The notes below the pieces were generated by a model. The model was given only the letters and a program-made list of their open reading frames with translations. It did not search any database and had not been told where the DNA came from. Below are positions 60,733 to 64,000 of a DNA stretch of 64,000 nt, piece after piece. The number at the start of each line of letters is the position of its first letter. Position 1 is the first letter of the stretch. A program made the position numbers and the translations under genes. Source of the DNA: CAYRVX01 sp964427875 (GTDB lineage Bacteria > Planctomycetota > Phycisphaerae > SM23-33); assembly GCA_964427875.1 (NCBI GenBank), contig CAYRVX010000012.1, positions 20,354 through 84,353 on the forward strand, in the 5' to 3' direction.

Positions 60733-62790
60733 GTGGAAAGCAGGACGGCTCCTGTCGCCTCGAACGGCCGTGCAGACGCGAGCGGAATCTCGCCCAGGCA
60801 CCCGGCGGAACTTCCCCTGTTCGCCGCCTGCCTGGTTGTCTGTCTGCCGGCCTACGCCGCGGCGGCCGTCGCCCTGGCCTTGGTCATCCTGCCTCTGGCA
60901 TCCGTGGCGCTGATTCCCCTCGCGATCGTTCTGCTGGTTGGGTGGTTCATCGGCCTGGCCCTGCGGGCCGCATTCGTGGCCCGCATTCGCGGCAACGGCT
61001 TGATGGTCGGCCCCGACCAGCTTCCGGCCGTTCACGAGGCGGTGGCAAGGGCGGCCGCCGCCTTGCGCTGCAAGACACCCGAAGCGTACGTAGTCCAGTA
61101 CGGCGGCCTGCGCGAGGCGGTGACCAAGCTCTTCCTCGGCTCGCGGCTGCTGGTGCTTTCCAGCAGGCTGGTCGATGACCACGGCGGGGGAGCTGAACTG
61201 AAGATGATGGTCGGACGGGAACTGGGCCGTTTGCGCTCTCGCCATCTCACCTGGCGGTTCTGGCTCTTTCCGTCGATGGTGCTGCCGTTCCTGTACCCGG
61301 CCTGGCGGCGGGCGACGGAATACACCGCAGATCGGTGCGGGCTGCTGGCGTGCGGCGATCCCCAGGCGGCCGAACGTGCCATCTACATCTCCGCGGCCGG
61401 GGCAAGAATGGGCCGCGACGTCCGGCCGGAATCCTACCGAAAACAGATCGCGCGGAGCGGCGGGTTCTGGATGACACTCTCGCACCTGTTGGCCTCCGAG
61501 CCGTGTCTTGCCTGGCGGGCGTCCCAGCTCCTTCGGGCGATGTCGCAGGAGCCGGGCCGAGTTCCCGCGCCGCGCAGGAGCATCCTCGCGACGATCCTGT
61601 GCGTATTCGTTCCGGGCACGGCCGCCCTGCGGGGCGGCGCCGGGGCGGCGATCGGCCCGGTGCTCCTCCTGCTCGTCGTCGTCCTTCTGATGGGGGCGGG
61701 GGCCTCGCTCATGCTGTTCGGGGTCGAGGCGCCCTTGGAGAGGCTGACCGGAAAAACCACCGTGAAGCGTGACATGGCCGATTTGTCGAGGGCCGCTATC
61801 TTGTATGCCCACAGGGAGGGGGGAGGCCGTCTGCCGGCTTCGGGCGGGGCATTGGCGCCCTATGTTAGCCCCGGAGCGCTCCGCTCTCTACGCGACGGGG
61901 AGATCATCTACGTGATCGAGGACCTCCGCCGAGGCGGCCCGTTGACGGGGCGGACGCCTCCGCACGTTGACTCGCTGGAACCGCAGACGATCCTGTTCTA
62001 TTGCCCGGACCCGCGAAGCGGCGAGGTCATCGTGGCCTGTGCCGATGGCTCCGTCCACGCGACCTCCCCGGGCGAGTGCGAGAGAGGGGTCAGGCGGCTG
62101 CGCGCCCGTCTGGGGCATTCCATGGCCCGCGGCGGCCTCGACGTCAGGCAGCCCGCCGATGTGTCCGAGATCCGCTCGCCCCGGGCCGCTGACAGGACAC
62201 GAGGCGGGCATATCATCTCGCCCGGAGGCACGGAACGGCCCCGCGCACACGACAGGCCGACAGGCCGCGACACGAGCCCCGTTGCCCCCGCACCGCGGCC
62301 TAGGCCGCCCGCGGCGCCGACCGCGCCATCGCCGCCCAAGCGCGAGCCGACGTTACGGGTCGTGTGGGACCTGGCGAACTGGTCCGACGCGCGCAAAGTC
62401 CGCATCAGCAGCGTGCTGAAGAAGATGTGCATTGAGCTGCGAACGAGGAGCATTCAAAGGCAGCAATGCCTGGCCGGTGTGGGCATCGGGCCGCCGGCGG
62501 GAAACATGCGGGATGTAGCCTACGTGGACTACAAGCGGACCATCGAGACCGCCTTCACCGACGCGCTGATCAAAGACGTTCGCAAGCACGCGGTCAGACG
62601 CTTGTCGCAGACCCTCGACGGCGTGCCATACGACCGGGTCATCGCCTTCAAGGGCCGCTTGATGGCCACGACCTTCTGCGCGGTCCAGGACGGCCGCTGC
62701 CTCTGCTACTGGTACTATGGCCCCATGGGCGGATTCCAGAGCTTCCGCCAGGAGGCCTTGGGCAAGGCGCGCGTCATCGGACCGGAATAG
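60733..62790 (+). CDS. Degenerate M48-type protein (predicted pseudoprotease) with long C-terminal extension
   Basis: A 685-residue protein from GTG 60733 (GGAAGAG upstream). Residues about 25-280 are a paralogue of the upstream peptidase: RIRGNGLMVGPDQLP, LTWRFWLFPSMVLPF and ATEYTADRCGLLACGD match it block by block. At the zinc site HEIGH has become RELGR (near residue 162), so both histidine ligands are lost and proteolysis is unlikely. One more membrane segment lies near 310 (IGPVLLLLVVVLLMGAGASL). An extracytoplasmic region follows that includes a prepilin-like display segment (ILFYCPDPRSGEVIVACADG), a Pro/Ala-rich linker (about 470-535) and an unassigned 150-residue C-terminal domain. 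It may regulate or scaffold the active paralogue. Confidence 0.75.
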   Translation: MESRTAPVASNGRADASGISPRHPAELPLFAACLVVCLPAYAAAAVALALVILPLASVALIPLAIVLLVGWFIGLALRAAFVARIRGNGLMVGPDQLPAVHEAVARAAAALRCKTPEAYVVQYGGLREAVTKLFLGSRLLVLSSRLVDDHGGGAELKMMVGRELGRLRSRHLTWRFWLFPSMVLPFLYPAWRRATEYTADRCGLLACGDPQAAERAIYISAAGARMGRDVRPESYRKQIARSGGFWMTLSHLLASEPCLAWRASQLLRAMSQEPGRVPAPRRSILATILCVFVPGTAALRGGAGAAIGPVLLLLVVVLLMGAGASLMLFGVEAPLERLTGKTTVKRDMADLSRAAILYAHREGGGRLPASGGALAPYVSPGALRSLRDGEIIYVIEDLRRGGPLTGRTPPHVDSLEPQTILFYCPDPRSGEVIVACADGSVHATSPGECERGVRRLRARLGHSMARGGLDVRQPADVSEIRSPRAADRTRGGHIISPGGTERPRAHDRPTGRDTSPVAPAPRPRPPAAPTAPSPPKREPTLRVVWDLANWSDARKVRISSVLKKMCIELRTRSIQRQQCLAGVGIGPPAGNMRDVAYVDYKRTIETAFTDALIKDVRKHAVRRLSQTLDGVPYDRVIAFKGRLMATTFCAVQDGRCLCYWYYGPMGGFQSFRQEALGKARVIGPE

Positions 62791-62967
62791 CCCGTGCGTT
62801 CAGGCGGCGGGGCGGGTCGGTTTGGATAAGACTTCTTGACTTCCGCTGCGCCGGGGCGCTCACTATGCGTCTGTGACCGCGATGATCCTGTCGCGATCGG
62901 GCAAATGTGCTTGCGATGCGCGCTGCCCGGCGCAGGGCTCGAAAGCACCACTTCTGGAGAACTGATC

Positions 62968-64000
62968 ATGGCAAGACTGACGAAGAAGGTGAAGCTGGGT
63001 TTCGTTCCCGCCAACCGCGGGCTCTTCTCCGACACGCTGGCGGCGAAGATGCGCGCCGAGACGGTCAAGGCCCTTCGGGCGGCCGGGGCCACCGTGGTCG
63101 TGCCGTCGCCCAAGGACACCAAGATCGGCTGCGTCGAGACGCGCCAGGAGGCCGTCAAGGTCGGGCGGATGTTCGCCGACAGCCGCGTGGACGGGATCGT
63201 CGTCTCGGCCGTCAACTTCGGCGAGGAGCAGGCCGTGGCCTTCACGCTGAAGGAGGCCGACCTGGACGTGCCGATCCTCATCGTCGGCTGCCAGGAGGAG
63301 GAGGTGCTCACGCCCACGACCCAGCGGCGGGACAGCTTCTGCGGGCTGCTGAGCATCGGCGAGGCCATCCGCCAGCTCGGCCAGGCCTATTCCGTGCCGG
63401 AAGTGCCCATCTGTTTCCCGAGCGACGCGAGCTTTGCCCAGACGGCCGAGCGGTTCGCCGCCGTCTGCCGTGTCGTCGGCGGCATCCGCAGCGCGCGTTA
63501 CGGCCAGATCGGCGCCAGGCCCGACGCGTTCTGGACCTGCCGCTACAGCGAGAAGGCCCTCCAGAAGCTCGGGCCCACCGTCGTGTCGCTGGACCTCTCG
63601 GAGGTCTTCGGCGGCATCGAGCGGATGAAGACCGACGCCGCCGTCCGCCGCGTCGTCAAGGAAATGAAGGACACCATCGATTGCTCGGCCGTCGGCGACG
63701 ACATCCTGGAGAAGATCGCGAAGTTCGAGGTCTTCCTGAAGCGGTTCGCGGCGGATCAGGGCCTCGACGGGATGGCCATCCAGTGCTGGACGAGCATGCA
63801 GGAGAACCTGGGCATCTGCTCCTGCGCCACGATGGGGCGCTTCGGCGACCGCGGCGTCCCGTGCGCGTGCGAGGCCGACATCATGGGCACGCTGTCGATG
63901 CACGCGCTGCAACTGGCCTCCGACTCGCCGGCCTGCCTGGCCGACTGGAACAACCTCCACAACGAGGACCCCGAGCTGGTCAACTGCTGGCACTGCGGCG
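62968..64000 (+). CDS. L-fucose isomerase-like sugar isomerase (3' end cut by window)
   Basis: The frame opens at ATG 62968 (GGAGAA upstream) and runs past the window edge, with 344 codons visible. VKLGFVPANRGLFSDTLAAK, VDGIVVSAVNFGEEQAV and VPILIVGCQEEEV match the first domain of FucI/AraA-type aldose-ketose isomerases. CSCATMGRFGDRGVPCACEADIMGT is the region where metal-ligand residues occur in the family. The family converts aldoses to ketoses such as L-fucose to L-fuculose. A fuculokinase-like FGGY kinase lies at 14.8 kb, too far to be in the same operon. Confidence 0.85.
   Translation, partial: MARLTKKVKLGFVPANRGLFSDTLAAKMRAETVKALRAAGATVVVPSPKDTKIGCVETRQEAVKVGRMFADSRVDGIVVSAVNFGEEQAVAFTLKEADLDVPILIVGCQEEEVLTPTTQRRDSFCGLLSIGEAIRQLGQAYSVPEVPICFPSDASFAQTAERFAAVCRVVGGIRSARYGQIGARPDAFWTCRYSEKALQKLGPTVVSLDLSEVFGGIERMKTDAAVRRVVKEMKDTIDCSAVGDDILEKIAKFEVFLKRFAADQGLDGMAIQCWTSMQENLGICSCATMGRFGDRGVPCACEADIMGTLSMHALQLASDSPACLADWNNLHNEDPELVNCWHCG

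Overview
The window looks like a chromosomal piece of an uncultured, high-GC member of the Planctomycetota, most likely class Phycisphaerae. The evidence is five large surface-type proteins that begin with the LEPR-XLL motif (LEPRLLLNG and variants), two PEP-CTERM proteins, two hydrazine-synthase-alpha-like haem proteins, a PQQ-propeller protein, and many LamG, VCBS, SBBP and dockerin-like domains. The organism call is inference from these families. There is no rRNA, tRNA, CRISPR array or intact mobile element that I can support.

Layout. 1-14 kb: the end of an unknown gene, a secreted clan-A-like glycoside hydrolase and an HzsA-like cytochrome in one minus-strand unit, a frameshifted PEP-CTERM gene, a DUF72 remnant, a second, larger HzsA-like multihaem protein, and an exported methyltransferase/PQQ-propeller/LamG fusion. 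14-22 kb: a long AT-rich spacer followed by housekeeping and metabolic genes (FGGY sugar kinase, exported nitrilase-fold amidohydrolase, alanine racemase, aspartate-semialdehyde dehydrogenase, an MNT-HEPN pair, tRNA pseudouridine synthase TruA). 22-56 kb: a block almost entirely on the minus strand (only slyX interrupts it) with five LEPR-XLL proteins and an unusual export-type apparatus: a TolC-like lipoprotein, a periplasmic adaptor, a tandem-GAF membrane-fusion protein and a PqqD/M50-protease/HlyD chimera. 56-64 kb: a glycyl radical enzyme with its activase, two tandem M48 peptidase paralogues of which the second has lost its zinc ligands, and the start of a fucose-isomerase-like gene.

The most interesting system is the 22-56 kb block. 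Four of the five LEPR-XLL proteins end in the same short tail, roughly D-V-L-[AS]-L-x-x-[LI]-L-P-x-x-[LM], after an Ala/Pro-rich linker and one of two dockerin-like cassettes. The export-type genes lie between these genes, and the fifth LEPR protein sits immediately upstream of the TolC gene. I propose that these genes form a planctomycetal surface-display or secretion system in which the N-terminal LEPR segment and the C-terminal tail are sorting signals. No ABC ATPase is visible, and the PqqD-M50-HlyD protein would be the inner-membrane component. This is a hypothesis from sequence and context only.

Other points to follow up are a glycyl radical enzyme in which the usual Cys-x-Glu active-site pair reads Cys-x-Thr, a 1671-residue protein built as three (Ig-like + exactly seven-blade propeller) modules, and a LEPR protein whose start codon appears to be ACG.
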